NCBI GenBank assembly: GCA_041916675.1
Contig: JAYRZB010000006.1
Location: 186,001-250,000 of the forward strand
Origin: JAYRZB01 sp041916675
GTDB taxonomy: Bacteria > Pseudomonadota > Alphaproteobacteria > Rhizobiales > Devosiaceae
Length of the DNA stretch: 64,000 nt
Direction of reading: 5' to 3'
The position numbers and the translations under genes were made by a program. This document shows, in pieces, positions 41,056 to 50,976 of the stretch (positions within the stretch are counted from its first letter, which is position 1; each line of letters begins with the position of its first letter). A model generated the notes under the pieces. That model was not told the origin of the DNA, did not search any database, and saw only the letters and a program-made list of their open reading frames with translations.

Positions 41056-42188
41056 GGCGCTTCTCCGGGTGTCAGCAGCACAAGATTGTCGCGGTGCACC
41101 AGTTCGGCGCGGTTGCCCACGCCGAGCAGTTCGAGGACCAAGTCGCTTTTTTTGCCGCGCACCAGCGCGGCTTCGTCGCTGTCGAGACCAACAAGGCCGC
41201 GTGCGATCTCGACCCGGTCCGGATCAAGGATCGAGACGGCATCGCCGCGCAGGAATTCCCCACTCACCCTGGTCACCCCGATGGGCAACAGGCTCTTGCC
41301 GGTTTTCAGCGCCCGCGCCGCCCCGGCATCCACATGCAGGCTGCCCGAAACGGCCAGCGAACCCATGATCCAGCGTTTGCGCGCCGCCTTTGGGGAAATT
41401 GCCGGGGCAAACAGGGTGTGCCGTCCGCCCAGCATCAGGGCCTTGAGCGGATGGCTTTCAGTGCCCTTGGCAATGATCATGGCGGTGCCGGCCAGCGTTG
41501 CAATTTTGCCCGCCTCGACCTTGGTGGTCATGCCGCCGCGCGACAGGTGGCTGGCCGCACCCCCGGCCATGGCTTCGATTTCGGGGGTAATGGCGGCCAC
41601 ATGCGGGATATGGCTGGCATTGGGGTCCTTGGCCGGCGGGGCGGTATAGAGCCCATCAATGTCGGAGAGCAGCACCAGAAGGTCGGCTTCGATCATGGTG
41701 GCAACGCGCGCGCTCAGCCGGTCGTTGTCGCCATAGCGAATCTCGGCAGTGGCAACGCTGTCGTTTTCGTTGATGATCGGAACAGCACCCATATCCACCA
41801 GCGTGGTGATCGTGGTGCGGGCATTGAGGAAATAGCGCCGTTCCTCGGTGATATTGGGGGTGATCAGGATTTGTCCCGTGACAATGCCATGGGCTCCCAG
41901 CGCCTCGTTCCAGGCCTGGCTGAGGGCAATCTGGCCCACGCTTGCCGCCGCCTGGCTTTGCTCGAGCGGCAGGGCTACGGCCTCGAGCCCCAGAATCCGG
42001 CGGCCCAGCGCGATAGCGCCCGAGGACACAATCACCACGCTGCGTCCCTCGGCCCGCAATGCGGCAATATCCTGGGCCAGCGATTTCAGCCAATCGGCGC
42101 GCAGCTTGCCGGTCTTGCTGTCCACAAGCAGGGCCGAGCCAATCTTGATGGTCAGGCGCCGGAACGGCGCAAGCGCATTGGCACTCAT
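41052..42188 (-). CDS. proB: glutamate 5-kinase ProB
   Basis: A 378-residue kinase for the first committed step of proline synthesis. The amino acid kinase domain (about residues 8-260) shows [43 protein letters not shown] and [15 protein letters not shown]-terminal PUA domain (about 280-360) is present, as in the long proteobacterial form that is feedback-inhibited by proline. The start codon overlaps the obgE stop by one base (TAATG). Confidence 0.97.
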   Translation of the reverse strand: MSANALAPFRRLTIKIGSALLVDSKTGKLRADWLKSLAQDIAALRAEGRSVVIVSSGAIALGRRILGLEAVALPLEQSQAAASVGQIALSQAWNEALGAHGIVTGQILITPNITEERRYFLNARTTITTLVDMGAVPIINENDSVATAEIRYGDNDRLSARVATMIEADLLVLLSDIDGLYTAPPAKDPNASHIPHVAAITPEIEAMAGGAASHLSRGGMTTKVEAGKIATLAGTAMIIAKGTESHPLKALMLGGRHTLFAPAISPKAARKRWIMGSLAVSGSLHVDAGAARALKTGKSLLPIGVTRVSGEFLRGDAVSILDPDRVEIARGLVGLDSDEAALVRGKKSDLVLELLGVGNRAELVHRDNLVLLTPGEAP

Positions 42189-43231
42189 TACGGCACCCAG
42201 TTGGGCTCTATCTTGCGGCGGGCCTGTTCTTCGCGTTCCGCCTTGGCGGCATCGAGGGTTTCGATCACTTTGTAAAGCACCGCTTCCACGCCCTGCCCGG
42301 TCACGCCCGAAACCAGCATAACCTCCGTCTTCGAGGCGCGCTTGAGAACCTTGACCTTCTCCTTGATCGCGTCGGCCGGGATGGCGTCGATCTTGTTGAG
42401 CACCAGGATTTCGGGCTTATCGCCCAGCGCATCGGCATAGGCGGTCAGCTCGTTGCGAATGGTTTTGTAGGAGAGTTTGACGTCCTCCTCGGTGCCATCG
42501 ATCAGATGGATCAACACCCCGCAGCGTTCGATATGACCAAGGAACCGGTCCCCGATACCCGCTCCTTCATGGGCGCCCTCGATCAGACCGGGAATATCCG
42601 CAAGGACAAAATCCCGTTCCCCCACCCGCACAACCCCCAGATTGGGGTGCAGGGTTGTAAACGGATAGTCCGCGATCTTGGGCTTGGCAGCCGACACCGC
42701 GGCCAGGAAGGTGGACTTACCGGCATTGGGTAGCCCGACAAGTCCGGCATCGGCGATCAGTTTCAGGCGCAGCCAGATCCACTTTTCCACCCCGGTCTGC
42801 CCCGGATTGGCATGGCGCGGGGCCTGATTGGATGAGGTCTTGAAGTGGGCGTTGCCGAACCCGCCATTGCCGCCCGACAACAGCTTGATCCGCTGCCCGA
42901 CCTCGGTCAGGTCGGCAATCAGGGTTTCATTGTCTTCCTCGAACACCTGCGTGCCCACCGGCACGCGCAGCACGACGTCCGCGCCCTCGGCCCCGGTGCG
43001 GTTCTTGCCCATGCCGTGGGTGCCGGTCGACGCCTTGAAATGTTGCTGATAGCGATAGTCGATCAGGGTGTTCAGCCCATCGACGCATTCCACAATCACA
43101 TCGCCGCCGCGCCCGCCATTGCCGCCATTGGGGCCGCCGAATTCAACAAACTTTTCGCGCAGGAACGACACCGATCCGCCACCGCCATCGCCGGAGCGCA
43201 CATAGATCTTGGCCTGATCGAGGAATTTCAT
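42188..43231 (-). CDS. obgE: GTPase ObgE/CgtA
   Basis: A 347-residue ribosome-associated GTPase involved in 50S assembly and stress control. The glycine-rich Obg fold (residues 1-158) begins [19 protein letters not shown]. The G domain has P-loop GLPNAGKST near residue 167, switch [16 protein letters not shown] and the base-recognition NKID. The C-terminal region is short. I chose the ATG at 43231, which gives the universal N-terminus; the open frame runs on upstream to 43426 without conservation. It overlaps the GNAT gene by 4 bases (ATGA). Confidence 0.97.
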   Translation of the reverse strand: MKFLDQAKIYVRSGDGGGGSVSFLREKFVEFGGPNGGNGGRGGDVIVECVDGLNTLIDYRYQQHFKASTGTHGMGKNRTGAEGADVVLRVPVGTQVFEEDNETLIADLTEVGQRIKLLSGGNGGFGNAHFKTSSNQAPRHANPGQTGVEKWIWLRLKLIADAGLVGLPNAGKSTFLAAVSAAKPKIADYPFTTLHPNLGVVRVGERDFVLADIPGLIEGAHEGAGIGDRFLGHIERCGVLIHLIDGTEEDVKLSYKTIRNELTAYADALGDKPEILVLNKIDAIPADAIKEKVKVLKRASKTEVMLVSGVTGQGVEAVLYKVIETLDAAKAEREEQARRKIEPNWVP

Positions 43232-43746
43232 TGTCTGGTTCCGTTCCAAGCCGTTCGGGTGAGTTGGGTGTCGATATGGCGCACCTGCTCGTTTCGTGCA
43301 AGGCAATGCATCATGGACTGGCCGGTTTCGACAAATCCGAATTTCCGCTGTACCGCCGCCGAAGCCTTGTTGAAGGCAAAATAACCCGAAGGGACAACGG
43401 TTTTGTCGGAACTCGAAAAGAACCAATCGAGTGCCGCCCCCACCGCCTCGCTCACCAGGCCGCGTCCCCAGTAGGGCTGCCCAAGATAATATCCCAGCCG
43501 GGCATCGTGAAAGCCGATCTGCCCGATCATGCCGTGATTGGGCAGATCGATAGCGAACTCGATAATCCCTGTGTCGTTACTGACCTCGGTCAGAAATGCC
43601 GCCGCATCGCTTTCGAGATAGGGGTAAGGGACAGCCACCAGGTTGCCCGAAACGGCAAAATTATTGAGAAGGTCGGCAATGCGTGGCGCATCACTCAACT
43701 GTGGCGGCCTGAGGCGCAACCGCTCGGTCATAAGCACTGGGGTCAT
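43228..43746 (-). CDS. GNAT family N-acetyltransferase (RimJ/RimL-like)
   Basis: A 172-residue acetyltransferase of the RimJ/RimL-type GNAT subfamily. It shows [14 protein letters not shown] at the start, [20 protein letters not shown] (the acetyl-CoA pyrophosphate loop region) and [20 protein letters not shown] near the end. The substrate is unknown; ribosomal or other protein N-termini, or small molecules, are possible. The ATG at 43746 overlaps the stop of the preceding acetyltransferase gene by 4 bases, and its own stop overlaps obgE. Confidence 0.85.
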   Translation of the reverse strand: MTPVLMTERLRLRPPQLSDAPRIADLLNNFAVSGNLVAVPYPYLESDAAAFLTEVSNDTGIIEFAIDLPNHGMIGQIGFHDARLGYYLGQPYWGRGLVSEAVGAALDWFFSSSDKTVVPSGYFAFNKASAAVQRKFGFVETGQSMMHCLARNEQVRHIDTQLTRTAWNGTRQ

Positions 43747-44375
43747 CTCGGCAGCTCCTGCCGGAAGCTGATGACCGGCTGACCGATGTTGAACCCGCAA
43801 TCGCGAATGGCCTCGCCGGTCCTCTCAAAGCCTAGTTTTTCCAACACGTGGCAGGAGCCGACATTGCTGGCGAGCGCCCGGGCCACGATCTGCCGGATGC
43901 GGCCGGTTGCGGCGGCCGCTTCGATCAGGCCCTTGCCCGCCTCGGTGGCATAGCCCTTGCCCCAATGCGGTTCTCCCAGCCAATAGCCCAGTTCAGGCGG
44001 GCCATCCTTCTGGAAGGTCAGCCCCATGACCCCGATCAGCCGGTCATTGAGGGTAATGGCATAGGGCCGCTCATCGGGGCGCTGTGAAAAGACATCGATA
44101 AAGGCAATTGCATCCCGGCTCGTATAGGGATGGGGCAGACGCGCCAGCTTTTCGGCGACATTGATGTTGTTGGCCAGCGTCACCAGCTCGGGCACGTCGC
44201 CGCGGATTGGGGCGCGCAGCACCAGCCGTGCGGTCTCGATCTTGCCGGGCATGGCGTCCCGGATGCGGCGGGCCGCCAGGCGTTCCTGGGCCAGCGCCAG
44301 GTCGCGGACACTGGGGCGCACGGCCTGCCGGGGGCGGGGGGCTTTGAGACGGTCCTTATCGTCGATCCTGCTCAT
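43743..44375 (-). CDS. GNAT family N-acetyltransferase (RimJ/RimL-like)
   Basis: A 210-residue acetyltransferase paralogous to the next gene downstream. About 43 basic, poorly conserved residues precede the domain (IETARLVLRAPIRGDVPEL). The CoA loop region is YWLGEPHWGKGYATEAGKGL, and SNVGSCHVLEKLGFERTGEA follows. The start is an ATG at 44375; an internal ATG about 41 residues in (MPGKIETARL) could be the real one, since the extra segment looks disordered. Substrate unknown. Confidence 0.82.
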   Translation of the reverse strand: MSRIDDKDRLKAPRPRQAVRPSVRDLALAQERLAARRIRDAMPGKIETARLVLRAPIRGDVPELVTLANNINVAEKLARLPHPYTSRDAIAFIDVFSQRPDERPYAITLNDRLIGVMGLTFQKDGPPELGYWLGEPHWGKGYATEAGKGLIEAAAATGRIRQIVARALASNVGSCHVLEKLGFERTGEAIRDCGFNIGQPVISFRQELPR

Positions 44376-44396
44376 TCAAGCATGCTCCAAAGCACA

Positions 44397-44425
44397 AAGG
44401 GGAGCCGGTAAACCGAGCTCCCCTT
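44397..44425 (-). terminator. terminator-like hairpin after rpmA
   Basis: AAGGGGAGC (44397-44405) pairs with GCTCCCCTT (44417-44425), and an inner CGG/CCG pair closes a TAAA loop with one bulged base. On the minus strand the stem is followed by TTTGTGCTTT, a weak T tract. It separates the rplU-rpmA transcript from the GNAT-obgE genes. Confidence 0.65.
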
Positions 44426-44498
44426 CGGATCAATCATGCTTGGCGCTCACTTGCCTTGCCGGGGAGTGGTCTCCGGCAGGGGTGAAACATCCATGCCG

Positions 44499-44765
44499 TT
44501 ATTCTGCTGCTTCTGCCGGCATAACCGACACGAAGGTTTTGGCTTTGGCGCGGGTCTTGAAGGTCACGGTGCCATCGACAAGAGCGAAGATGGTGTGATC
44601 GACGCCGAGGCCAACCCCGGTGCCCGGGTGCCACTTGGTGCCGCGTTGACGCACAATGATATTACCGGCGACGACGCTTTCGCCACCGAACTTCTTGACG
44701 CCAAGGCGTCGGCCAGCGGTATCGCGACCATTGCGGGATGAGCCGCCTGCTTTCTTATGGGCCAT
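44499..44765 (-). CDS. rpmA: 50S ribosomal protein bL27
   Basis: An 88-residue ribosomal protein whose N-terminal tail reaches the peptidyl transferase centre. The N-terminus [20 protein letters not shown] is canonical, with no cleavable Firmicutes-type extension. The rest ([34 protein letters not shown]) is standard. It follows rplU by 12 bases, the usual pairing. Confidence 0.98.
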   Translation of the reverse strand: MAHKKAGGSSRNGRDTAGRRLGVKKFGGESVVAGNIIVRQRGTKWHPGTGVGLGVDHTIFALVDGTVTFKTRAKAKTFVSVMPAEAAE

Positions 44766-44777
44766 AGGTCTAGCTCC

Positions 44778-45362
44778 TTATTCCTTGTCGGCCTTGGGCG
44801 CTGCCTTCTTGGCGGGCGCCTTGGCTTCAGATTTCTTGGCCGGGGCCTTTGCCTCGGTTTCGGACTTTTCGACGGCGGCCTTCTTGGGGGCAGCCTTCTT
44901 GGCCGGAGCCTTGGCTTCGGCGGCGGCTTCTGCCTTGGGAGCGGCGGCCTTGGGCGCTGCTGCCTTCTTGGCCGCCTTGGCGTCCGTCACGGTTTCGGCC
45001 GGAGCGGCAGCCTTCTTGGTCTTGGCGGCAATGGTCGGCTTGGCGCCGCCCACCAGAATCTCGGTGATCCGCACGGTGGTCAGCAGCTGGCGGTGGCCAT
45101 TGCGGCGACGATAGTTGTGGCGACGATTCTTCTTGAAGATGATGACCGTGCGCTGCTTTTTGGTATCCACCAGTTCGGCAGCAACCAGGGCGCCTTCAAC
45201 CAGCGGCGCGCCAACAGTCACGCCCGCGCCATCGCCAACCATGAGCACCTGGTCAAAGGTGACGATGTCGCCGGCTTCGGCTTCGAGCTTTTCGATCTTG
45301 AGAACGTCGTTGGCGGCAACCTTGTATTGCTTGCCGCCGGTCTTGATAACAGCGAAAGTCAT
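44778..45362 (-). CDS. rplU: 50S ribosomal protein bL21 with long Ala/Lys-rich tail
   Basis: A 194-residue protein. Residues 1-103 are a normal bL21 ([43 protein letters not shown]). Residues about 104-194 are a low-complexity tail of Ala, Lys, Pro and Glu with repeated KAPAKK units, nearly doubling the usual length of about 103. Tails of this kind occur in some alphaproteobacteria, with no known function. The ATG at 45362 gives the universal N-terminus; the frame is open upstream to 45425. A good promoter lies about 170 bases upstream. Confidence 0.96.
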   Translation of the reverse strand: MTFAVIKTGGKQYKVAANDVLKIEKLEAEAGDIVTFDQVLMVGDGAGVTVGAPLVEGALVAAELVDTKKQRTVIIFKKNRRHNYRRRNGHRQLLTTVRITEILVGGAKPTIAAKTKKAAAPAETVTDAKAAKKAAAPKAAAPKAEAAAEAKAPAKKAAPKKAAVEKSETEAKAPAKKSEAKAPAKKAAPKADKE

Positions 45363-45540
45363 TTTCTCGCCGGACGCTTTTGGCGTTCCGGTTCCCTTGT
45401 TCGCGCCCTGTGGCGCCGCAGGCAATGCCTGTTCCTGCGGTCTTTGACAGCAGCCGGATCAGATGGTCCGGCGGGCGGCCTCAAGCAGCGGTTTCAAACC
45501 ATAAAGGCGCGCAGGCCCGGCCCGCACGCATTCGGAGCGC

Positions 45541-45569
45541 CTTATCGGGGCAAATGCCACAAGAGTCAA
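45541..45569 (-). promoter_or_regulatory. sigma70-type promoter for rplU-rpmA
   Basis: On the minus strand TTGACT (45569-45564) and GATAAG (45546-45541) are separated by exactly 17 bases. The implied start near 45534 leaves a leader of about 170 bases before rplU, long enough for a regulatory structure. Confidence 0.6.
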
Positions 45570-45599
45570 GGTCTTCGAGGCCGATGGCCGACCGGGTGG

Positions 45600-46079
45600 T
45601 CAGAACTCACCGGGCTGCGGCCAAACCGGGGTCTGGGCCGTCAGGCGCGCCCGCAGCTTGGCGGCATTTTCGGCCTCATCAAGCAGCAGCGAGGCCTTGT
45701 GCGTGACCCGCCAGTCTTCGAACGACCAGGGTTGTCCACCTGCGGGCAGGGCGATGCTGGGCCAATAGACTTCGGCCGCTTCGGTGCGCCCGGCCGCTTC
45801 CACGCTGATGGCCAGCCGGTCATATTCAGCGCCTTCGAAGGCATCGAGCACCTCAATATCGAACGGGGTCAGCCCGCGCAGCAGCATGCCTTCGGCGAAT
45901 TCGCTTTCCGATTGGATCAGCGCGGGATAGGTGCGGCCGGGATAGAAAACCGCTTTCAGTCCCCACGCCACCGCCGGCTGGCGCTGGCCGGGTTCAAGCC
46001 GTCGTCCGAGCACGGCAAACAGCACGTCTTCATCCCGCAAAGTGCCATAGACAAAAAGCGGGGCCGCAGCATCAGACAA
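45600..46079 (-). CDS. gamma-glutamylcyclotransferase family protein
   Basis: A 159-residue protein with the GGCT/AIG2-like fold. The N-terminus APLFVYGTLRDEDVL carries the YGTL substrate-binding motif. Glu in SESEFAEGMLLRGL is the probable catalytic acid, and LDAFEGAEYDRLAI is the conserved core. Members degrade gamma-glutamyl peptides or have unknown roles. No ATG fits. I chose TTG at 46079 because GGAG lies 7 bases upstream and the conserved YGTL begins about ten residues later. The open frame continues into the divergent tRNA-Ser gene, which cannot be coding. Confidence 0.82.
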   Translation of the reverse strand: MSDAAAPLFVYGTLRDEDVLFAVLGRRLEPGQRQPAVAWGLKAVFYPGRTYPALIQSESEFAEGMLLRGLTPFDIEVLDAFEGAEYDRLAISVEAAGRTEAAEVYWPSIALPAGGQPWSFEDWRVTHKASLLLDEAENAAKLRARLTAQTPVWPQPGEF

Positions 46080-46097
46080 ATCTTGTCTCCAGAAGTG

Positions 46098-46126
46098 TTG
46101 CAGGCACCGCTTTGCTATGCCATAAG
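46098..46126 (+). promoter_or_regulatory. probable promoter of the tRNA-Ser gene
   Basis: TTGCAG (46098-46103) and CATAAG (46121-46126) are separated by 17 bases; the implied start leaves a 5' leader of about 45 bases before the tRNA. It overlaps the 5' end region of the divergent cyclotransferase-like gene. Confidence 0.45.
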
Positions 46127-46178
46127 CTGCGCCGTCTTGTCGACCTTGGTGCCACGCGCAACAAGTGACCGGGCCTGC

Positions 46179-46268
46179 GGAGAGATGGCAGAGCGGTTGA
46201 ATGCACCGCACTCGAAATGCGGCATAGGGGCAACTCTATCGGGGGTTCGAATCCCTCTCTCTCCGCCA
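46179..46268 (+). tRNA. tRNA-Ser (anticodon CGA), CCA encoded
   Basis: The acceptor arm GGAGAGA (46179-46185) pairs fully with TCTCTCC (46258-46264). The anticodon stem CCGCA/TGCGG closes the loop CTCGAAA, with anticodon CGA at 46213-46215. A long variable arm and the T-loop GTTCGAATC are present, as in class II serine tRNAs. Discriminator G46265 is followed by genomically encoded CCA (46266-46268). It decodes UCG. No duplicated 3' end suggesting an integrated element was noticed downstream. Confidence 0.96.
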
Positions 46269-46443
46269 CTTTTCTTTCTCGCGCACTTCCATTCTGCATC
46301 GGGCTATTGCCGCCGGGTCCACAAGGCGCGTGGCGTCACCCGCGCTGCGCCTTTATGAAATCCTGATTCCGGGCGGTGTTTTTCGATATGGAATCCTGAG
46401 GCTCTAGGGCCCAATAGACAAGCCTTCATCCTGGAGGTTCGTC

Positions 46444-46527
46444 ATGCTCGATCTTGCCTATCTTGCTCTTGGCGCCGGCACGATGATCGCCCTTGCGGTC
46501 TATGCCGCTGCACTCACCCGGCTTTGA
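46444..46527 (+). CDS. 27-residue membrane peptide ahead of kdpF
   Basis: A small open frame starting MLDLAYLALGAG and ending AALTRL: a single membrane helix with a Leu-Arg-Leu end. GGAGG lies 6 bases before the ATG, the best ribosome-binding site in the locus. It ends 7 bases before kdpF. Short peptides of this pattern ahead of kdpF occur in other kdp operons as I recall, but I know of no described function. A kdp accessory subunit or a leader peptide controlling translation are both possible. The 175 bases between the tRNA and this gene should hold the KdpE-controlled promoter; no clear boxes were found. Confidence 0.6.
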   Translation: MLDLAYLALGAGTMIALAVYAAALTRL

Positions 46528-46534
46528 GCCCGCC

Positions 46535-46615
46535 ATGCTCATCCTTTCCTTTCTCGTCGCCCTGGCCCTAGCCGTCTACCTTGTGGTGACGCTGCTGGCG
46601 CCTGAGCGCTTCTGA
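46535..46615 (+). CDS. kdpF: KdpF, small subunit of the potassium-transporting ATPase
   Basis: A 26-residue single-helix membrane peptide ([20 protein letters not shown], then LAPERF). The C-terminal PERF is the hallmark of KdpF, which stabilises the KdpABC complex in the inner membrane. It precedes kdpA by 16 bases. The Shine-Dalgarno sequence is weak (TGAG), so translation may depend on coupling to the peptide frame just upstream. Confidence 0.85.
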   Translation: MLILSFLVALALAVYLVVTLLAPERF

Positions 46616-46631
46616 TTATGTGGAGATCATC

Positions 46632-48341
46632 ATGATGCTCACCGGCTGGCTGCAGATCGGCATTGTGCTGATCGCGGTGCTGCTGCTGGTCAAGCCGCTT
46701 GGCCTATACATGGCCGCAGTCTTTTCCGGCAGAAAAACCTGGCTCACCGCCGTGCTCGGCCCCATCGAACGCGGTTTTTATCGGCTGGCCGGCGTACGTC
46801 CCGATGCGGAGCAGACCTGGCTTGGTTATGCCTTTGCCGTGCTGACTTTCAGCCTTGCCGGGTTTCTCGGGCTTTATGGCTTGCTGCGGCTCCAGCATCT
46901 GTTGCCGCTCAATCCTCAGGGGTTTGGCGCCCTTCCGCCGGACCTGGCCTTCAACACGGCAGTTAGTTTCGTCACCAACACCAATTGGCAAAGCTATGGT
47001 GGCGAGACCACCATGAGCCATTTGAGCCAGATGCTGGGCCTGACAGTGCAGAATTTCGTCTCTGCCGCCACCGGCATCGGCGTTGCCATGGCCATGACCC
47101 GCGCCTTCATGCGTTCGGGTGTCAGGGAACTGGGCAATTTCTGGGTCGACCTGACTCGTGTGGTGCTCTACGTGCTTTTGCCATTGGCAATCCTGGTTGC
47201 CGTGGCTTTCGTCGCCCTGGGCTTGCCGCAAAACCTCGATGCCAGTTTCCTCGCCACCACGCTCGAGGGCGCCCAACAGACCATCGCCACCGGTCCGGCT
47301 GCCAGCCAAGAGGCTATCAAGCAGCTTGGCACCAATGGCGGGGGCTTCTTTAATGTCAACGCCGCACACCCCTTCGAGAACCCGAACGCCTTCTCGAACT
47401 ATCTCAATATCATCGCCATGCTCTCGGTCTCGGCGGCGCTAGTCTATGCCTTCGGCGAAATGGTCGGTAGCCGTCGCCAGGGCTGGGCGCTGCTTGCGGT
47501 CACTTTCATCCTGTTGCTGGCGGGCACCGCCATCGTCTTCTGGGCAGAAACCAACGGGAATCCTTTGCTGACAGCGGTTGGTGTTGACCCGGCGCTGGGC
47601 AACATGGAAGGCAAGGAAGTGCGCTTCGGTCAGGCGATGAGCGCGCTCTATTCTGCGGTGACCACCGGCCTTTCCAATGGTGGGGTCAATGCCATGCACT
47701 CCTCGCTCACCCCGATCGGCGGCATGGTGCCGATGATCCTGATCCAGCTTGGCGAGGTCCTGCCGGGCGGCGTTGGTTCCGGGCTCTACGGCCTTCTGGT
47801 ATTTGCCATTCTGGCCGTGTTCGTGGCCGGGCTGATGGTTGGGCGCACGCCCGAACTGCTCGGCAAGAAGATCGAAGGCCGCGAGATCACCTTTGCCATG
47901 CTGGCGATCCTGATCCTGCCGCTGCTGATCCTGGGCTTTTCAGCGATTTCGGCCGTCGCCGGTTTCGGCACCGGTTCGATCCTCACCCCCGGCCCGCACG
48001 GCCTCAGCGAAATCCTCTATGCCTATACTTCGGCCGCCGGGAACAATGGTTCGGCCTTTGGCGGGCTGAGTGCCAACACGCCCTGGTACAATGCCACCCT
48101 TGGCCTTGCCATGCTGCTGGGGCGCTTCGCCTACATCGTGCCGGTGCTGGCCATTGCCGGTTCGCTGGCGGCCAAGCCGCGGGCTGCGGCGTCCACCGGT
48201 ACTTTCCCAACCGACCGGCCGCTTTTCGTCGGTTTGCTGATCGGCATCATTCTCATCCTTGGCGGGCTGCAGTTTTTCCCGGCCCTGGCGTTGGGTCCGA
48301 TTGTCGAGCATTTCGCCATGCTGACCGGACAGAGCTTTTAG
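46632..48341 (+). CDS. kdpA: potassium-transporting ATPase subunit A
   Basis: Channel-like K+-translocating subunit (569 residues), related to Trk/HKT channels, with about ten membrane helices and four pore-loop repeats. Selectivity-filter segments include [31 protein letters not shown] and [12 protein letters not shown]. The start is ATG 46632 ([10 protein letters not shown]), 6 bases after TGGAG; a GTG at 46620 is also in frame. Together with KdpB and KdpC it scavenges K+ at very low concentrations. Confidence 0.97.
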   Translation: MMLTGWLQIGIVLIAVLLLVKPLGLYMAAVFSGRKTWLTAVLGPIERGFYRLAGVRPDAEQTWLGYAFAVLTFSLAGFLGLYGLLRLQHLLPLNPQGFGALPPDLAFNTAVSFVTNTNWQSYGGETTMSHLSQMLGLTVQNFVSAATGIGVAMAMTRAFMRSGVRELGNFWVDLTRVVLYVLLPLAILVAVAFVALGLPQNLDASFLATTLEGAQQTIATGPAASQEAIKQLGTNGGGFFNVNAAHPFENPNAFSNYLNIIAMLSVSAALVYAFGEMVGSRRQGWALLAVTFILLLAGTAIVFWAETNGNPLLTAVGVDPALGNMEGKEVRFGQAMSALYSAVTTGLSNGGVNAMHSSLTPIGGMVPMILIQLGEVLPGGVGSGLYGLLVFAILAVFVAGLMVGRTPELLGKKIEGREITFAMLAILILPLLILGFSAISAVAGFGTGSILTPGPHGLSEILYAYTSAAGNNGSAFGGLSANTPWYNATLGLAMLLGRFAYIVPVLAIAGSLAAKPRAAASTGTFPTDRPLFVGLLIGIILILGGLQFFPALALGPIVEHFAMLTGQSF

Positions 48342-48350
48342 GAAACCACC

Positions 48351-50399
48351 ATGTCCACGCAAACCAAGATTTCCATTCTCTCGCCGGCCATTCTTGTGCC
48401 AGCGCTGCGCGACGCCTTCACCAAGCTTGATCCGCGCCAGCTCGTGCGCAACCCGGTGATCTTTGTCACCGAGATTGTGGCCCTATTGGTCACCGCCATT
48501 TTCTTCCAGGACTTGCTCGGAGCCGGTGACCATCCGGCCTTTTCCGGCCAGATCGCGGTCTGGCTCTGGTTCACCGTGCTGTTTGCCACCTTTGCCGAGG
48601 CCGTCGCCGAGGGGCGTGGCAAGGCGCAGGCCGATAGTTTGAAACGCGGCAAGTCTGACCTGATGGCCAAGAAGCTGCTGTTCCCGGACCAGAAGGACAA
48701 CCGTGCCTGCGAGATCATCGCTTCCACCGATCTTAAGGTTGGCGACCTTATCCTGGTTGAAACCAACGACCTGATCCCTGGCGATGGCGAAATCATCGAA
48801 GGCGTCGCATCGGTTAACGAAAGTGCCATTACCGGGGAGTCCGCCCCGGTGATCCGCGAGGCAGGCGGGGATCGCTCCGCCGTCACGGGCGGCACGCAGG
48901 TGATCTCAGACTGGCTCAAGGTCCGCATCACCACCCGCCCGGGGGAAACTTTTGTGGATCGCATGATCGCCCTGATCGAAGGGGCAAAGCGCCAGAAGAC
49001 CCCCAACGAGATTGCCCTGTCGATCCTGCTCTCAGGTCTTACCCTGGTGTTCCTGATCGCGGTGGTCACACTTTATGGTCTCGCGCTCTATTCGGGAACG
49101 ACGCTCTCGGTTGCCGTGCTGGCAGCGCTGCTCGTCACTCTGATCCCCACGACCATCGGCGGTCTGCTCTCGGCCATCGGCATTGCCGGGATGGACCGGT
49201 TGATCCGCTTTAATGTCGTGGCCACTTCCGGCCGCGCCGTCGAGGCGGCGGGCGATGTCGATACCCTCCTGCTCGACAAGACCGGCACCATCACCTTTGG
49301 CAATCGCATGGCGTCCGATTTCCTGCCGGTCGATGGGGTTTCGGAAAAGGACCTCGCTGAAGCCGTGCTGCTCGCCAGCCTGGCTGACGAGACTGCCGAG
49401 GGCCGTTCGATCCTTGCCCTGGCTCAGTCCGATTTTGGCCTGGCCATCCCGCAGGCCACCGGATCAACACCCATAGCCTTTTCTGCCCAGACACGGATTT
49501 CCGGCATCGACATCGCAGGCCGCCGCATCCGCAAAGGCGCCGTCGATGCCGTGCTGCGCTTTGTCGGCATGGACAAGACCGAGGCGGGAACAACCTTCAA
49601 TGCTGCAGTTGAGGCCATCGCCCGCTCGGGCGGAACGCCGCTGGCCGTCGCCGAGGGTGATCGCCTGCTTGGGGTCGTGCACCTCAAGGATGTGGTCAAG
49701 CCGGGTATCAAGGAGCGCTTTGCGGAACTGCGCGCCATGGGCATCCGCACGGTCATGGTCACTGGCGACAATCCCGTGACTGCAGCTGCCATCGCATCGG
49801 AAGCCGGCGTCGATGATTTCCTTGCTGAAGCCACTCCCGAGCAAAAGCTCGACTTCATCCGCAAGGAGCAGGTTGGTGGCCGTCTGATCGCCATGTGCGG
49901 CGATGGCACCAATGATGCGCCGGCCCTGGCCCAGGCCGATGTCGGCGTTGCCATGCAATCGGGCACCCAAGCCGCCCGCGAGGCCGGCAATATGGTTGAC
50001 CTTGATTCCAGCCCCACCAAGCTCATCGAGATCGTCGAGATCGGCAAACAGATCCTGATGACGCGCGGGGCTCTGACCACCTTTTCGATCGCCAACGATG
50101 TGGCCAAATACTTTGCCATTATCCCGGCGCTGTTTCTGGCTACCTATCCGCAGCTGTCCGCGCTCAACATCATGGGGCTGGCCTCGCCGCAATCGGCCAT
50201 ATTGTCGGCGGTTATCTTTAATGCCCTGATCATTATTGCGCTGATCCCGCTCGCCCTGCGCGGGGTCGCGTATCGCCCCGTGGGTGCCGCGGCGCTGCTC
50301 TCGCGCAATCTCTTGATCTATGGCCTTGGCGGCCTTGCTGCCCCGTTTATCGGCATCAAGCTGATCGATATGGCCATCACCGCGCTTGGCATCATCTAG
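48351..50399 (+). CDS. kdpB: potassium-transporting ATPase ATP-binding subunit B
   Basis: P-type ATPase subunit (682 residues) energising KdpA. The phosphorylation site is Asp309 in [10 protein letters not shown]. The dephosphorylation loop is TGESAPV, and the hinge motif is [16 protein letters not shown]. About seven membrane helices flank the cytosolic domains. Length and motifs are standard. It starts 9 bases after kdpA. Confidence 0.98.
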   Translation: MSTQTKISILSPAILVPALRDAFTKLDPRQLVRNPVIFVTEIVALLVTAIFFQDLLGAGDHPAFSGQIAVWLWFTVLFATFAEAVAEGRGKAQADSLKRGKSDLMAKKLLFPDQKDNRACEIIASTDLKVGDLILVETNDLIPGDGEIIEGVASVNESAITGESAPVIREAGGDRSAVTGGTQVISDWLKVRITTRPGETFVDRMIALIEGAKRQKTPNEIALSILLSGLTLVFLIAVVTLYGLALYSGTTLSVAVLAALLVTLIPTTIGGLLSAIGIAGMDRLIRFNVVATSGRAVEAAGDVDTLLLDKTGTITFGNRMASDFLPVDGVSEKDLAEAVLLASLADETAEGRSILALAQSDFGLAIPQATGSTPIAFSAQTRISGIDIAGRRIRKGAVDAVLRFVGMDKTEAGTTFNAAVEAIARSGGTPLAVAEGDRLLGVVHLKDVVKPGIKERFAELRAMGIRTVMVTGDNPVTAAAIASEAGVDDFLAEATPEQKLDFIRKEQVGGRLIAMCGDGTNDAPALAQADVGVAMQSGTQAAREAGNMVDLDSSPTKLIEIVEIGKQILMTRGALTTFSIANDVAKYFAIIPALFLATYPQLSALNIMGLASPQSAILSAVIFNALIIIALIPLALRGVAYRPVGAAALLSRNLLIYGLGGLAAPFIGIKLIDMAITALGII

Positions 50400-50408
50400 G
50401 AGGCTTTC

Positions 50409-50975
50409 ATGCTCACTCAAATCCGTCCTGCGCTCGTACTTTTCATCCTGCTGTCGCTGCTAACCGGTCTTGCCTACCCGCTGGCCATCACCGGGGTGGC
50501 CCAGGCCCTGTTTCCCGCTCAGGCCAATGGCAGCCGCGTCGAACTTGGCGGCCAGATTGTGGGGTCCGAATTGATCGGGCAAAATTTTAGCGCGCCCGGT
50601 TATTTCTGGCCCCGCCCATCCGCCACCGGCCCGGACCCCTATAATGCTGCCGCTTCGACTGGCTCGAATATCGGCCCCACCGGCAGGGCATTGGTTGATC
50701 GCGTGGCGGCTGCCGTCGATGCCACCGGCGCAGCGGGCGTACCGGCCGACGCGGTCACCACCTCTGGCTCGGGGCTCGATCCGCACATCACGCCTCAGAA
50801 TGCACTGCTGCAGATCGCGCGTGTCGCCGCAGCGCGCGGGCTCGATCCGGCTGAGGTCAAGTCCATCCTCGCTAAAGTGACTGAGCAGCCAGTCTTGGGT
50901 ATATTCGGGGAACCGCGCGTCAACGTGCTGCGTCTCAACCTGGCGCTGGACGAGGCCGCCCCTTCCGGGAACTGA
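50409..50975 (+). CDS. kdpC: potassium-transporting ATPase subunit C
   Basis: Single-span subunit (188 residues), with a membrane helix at about residues 8-28 and a periplasmic domain. The family signature FWPRPSATGPDPYNAAAS and the later SGSGLDPHITPQNALLQ are present. KdpC is needed for assembly and ATP affinity. It ends one base before the kdpD start region, so the pump and its sensor are in one transcript. Confidence 0.97.
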   Translation: MLTQIRPALVLFILLSLLTGLAYPLAITGVAQALFPAQANGSRVELGGQIVGSELIGQNFSAPGYFWPRPSATGPDPYNAAASTGSNIGPTGRALVDRVAAAVDATGAAGVPADAVTTSGSGLDPHITPQNALLQIARVAAARGLDPAEVKSILAKVTEQPVLGIFGEPRVNVLRLNLALDEAAPSGN

Positions 50976-50976
50976 A

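Noticed and set aside
43232..43426. Longer ObgE starting at 43426
   Set aside because: The added 65 residues are antisense-free but out of frame with the overlapping acetyltransferase gene and are not ObgE-like; all Obg proteins start at the MKFLDQ equivalent.
46080..46211. Cyclotransferase-like gene starting at an ATG inside the tRNA
   Set aside because: The ATG is antisense to tRNA-Ser; a TTG with GGAG upstream at 46079 fits the protein family.
46179..46268. tRNA-Ser as integration site for a kdp-bearing island
   Set aside because: No integrase other than chromosomal XerC, no repeat of the tRNA 3' end and no composition change in the kdp genes were seen.
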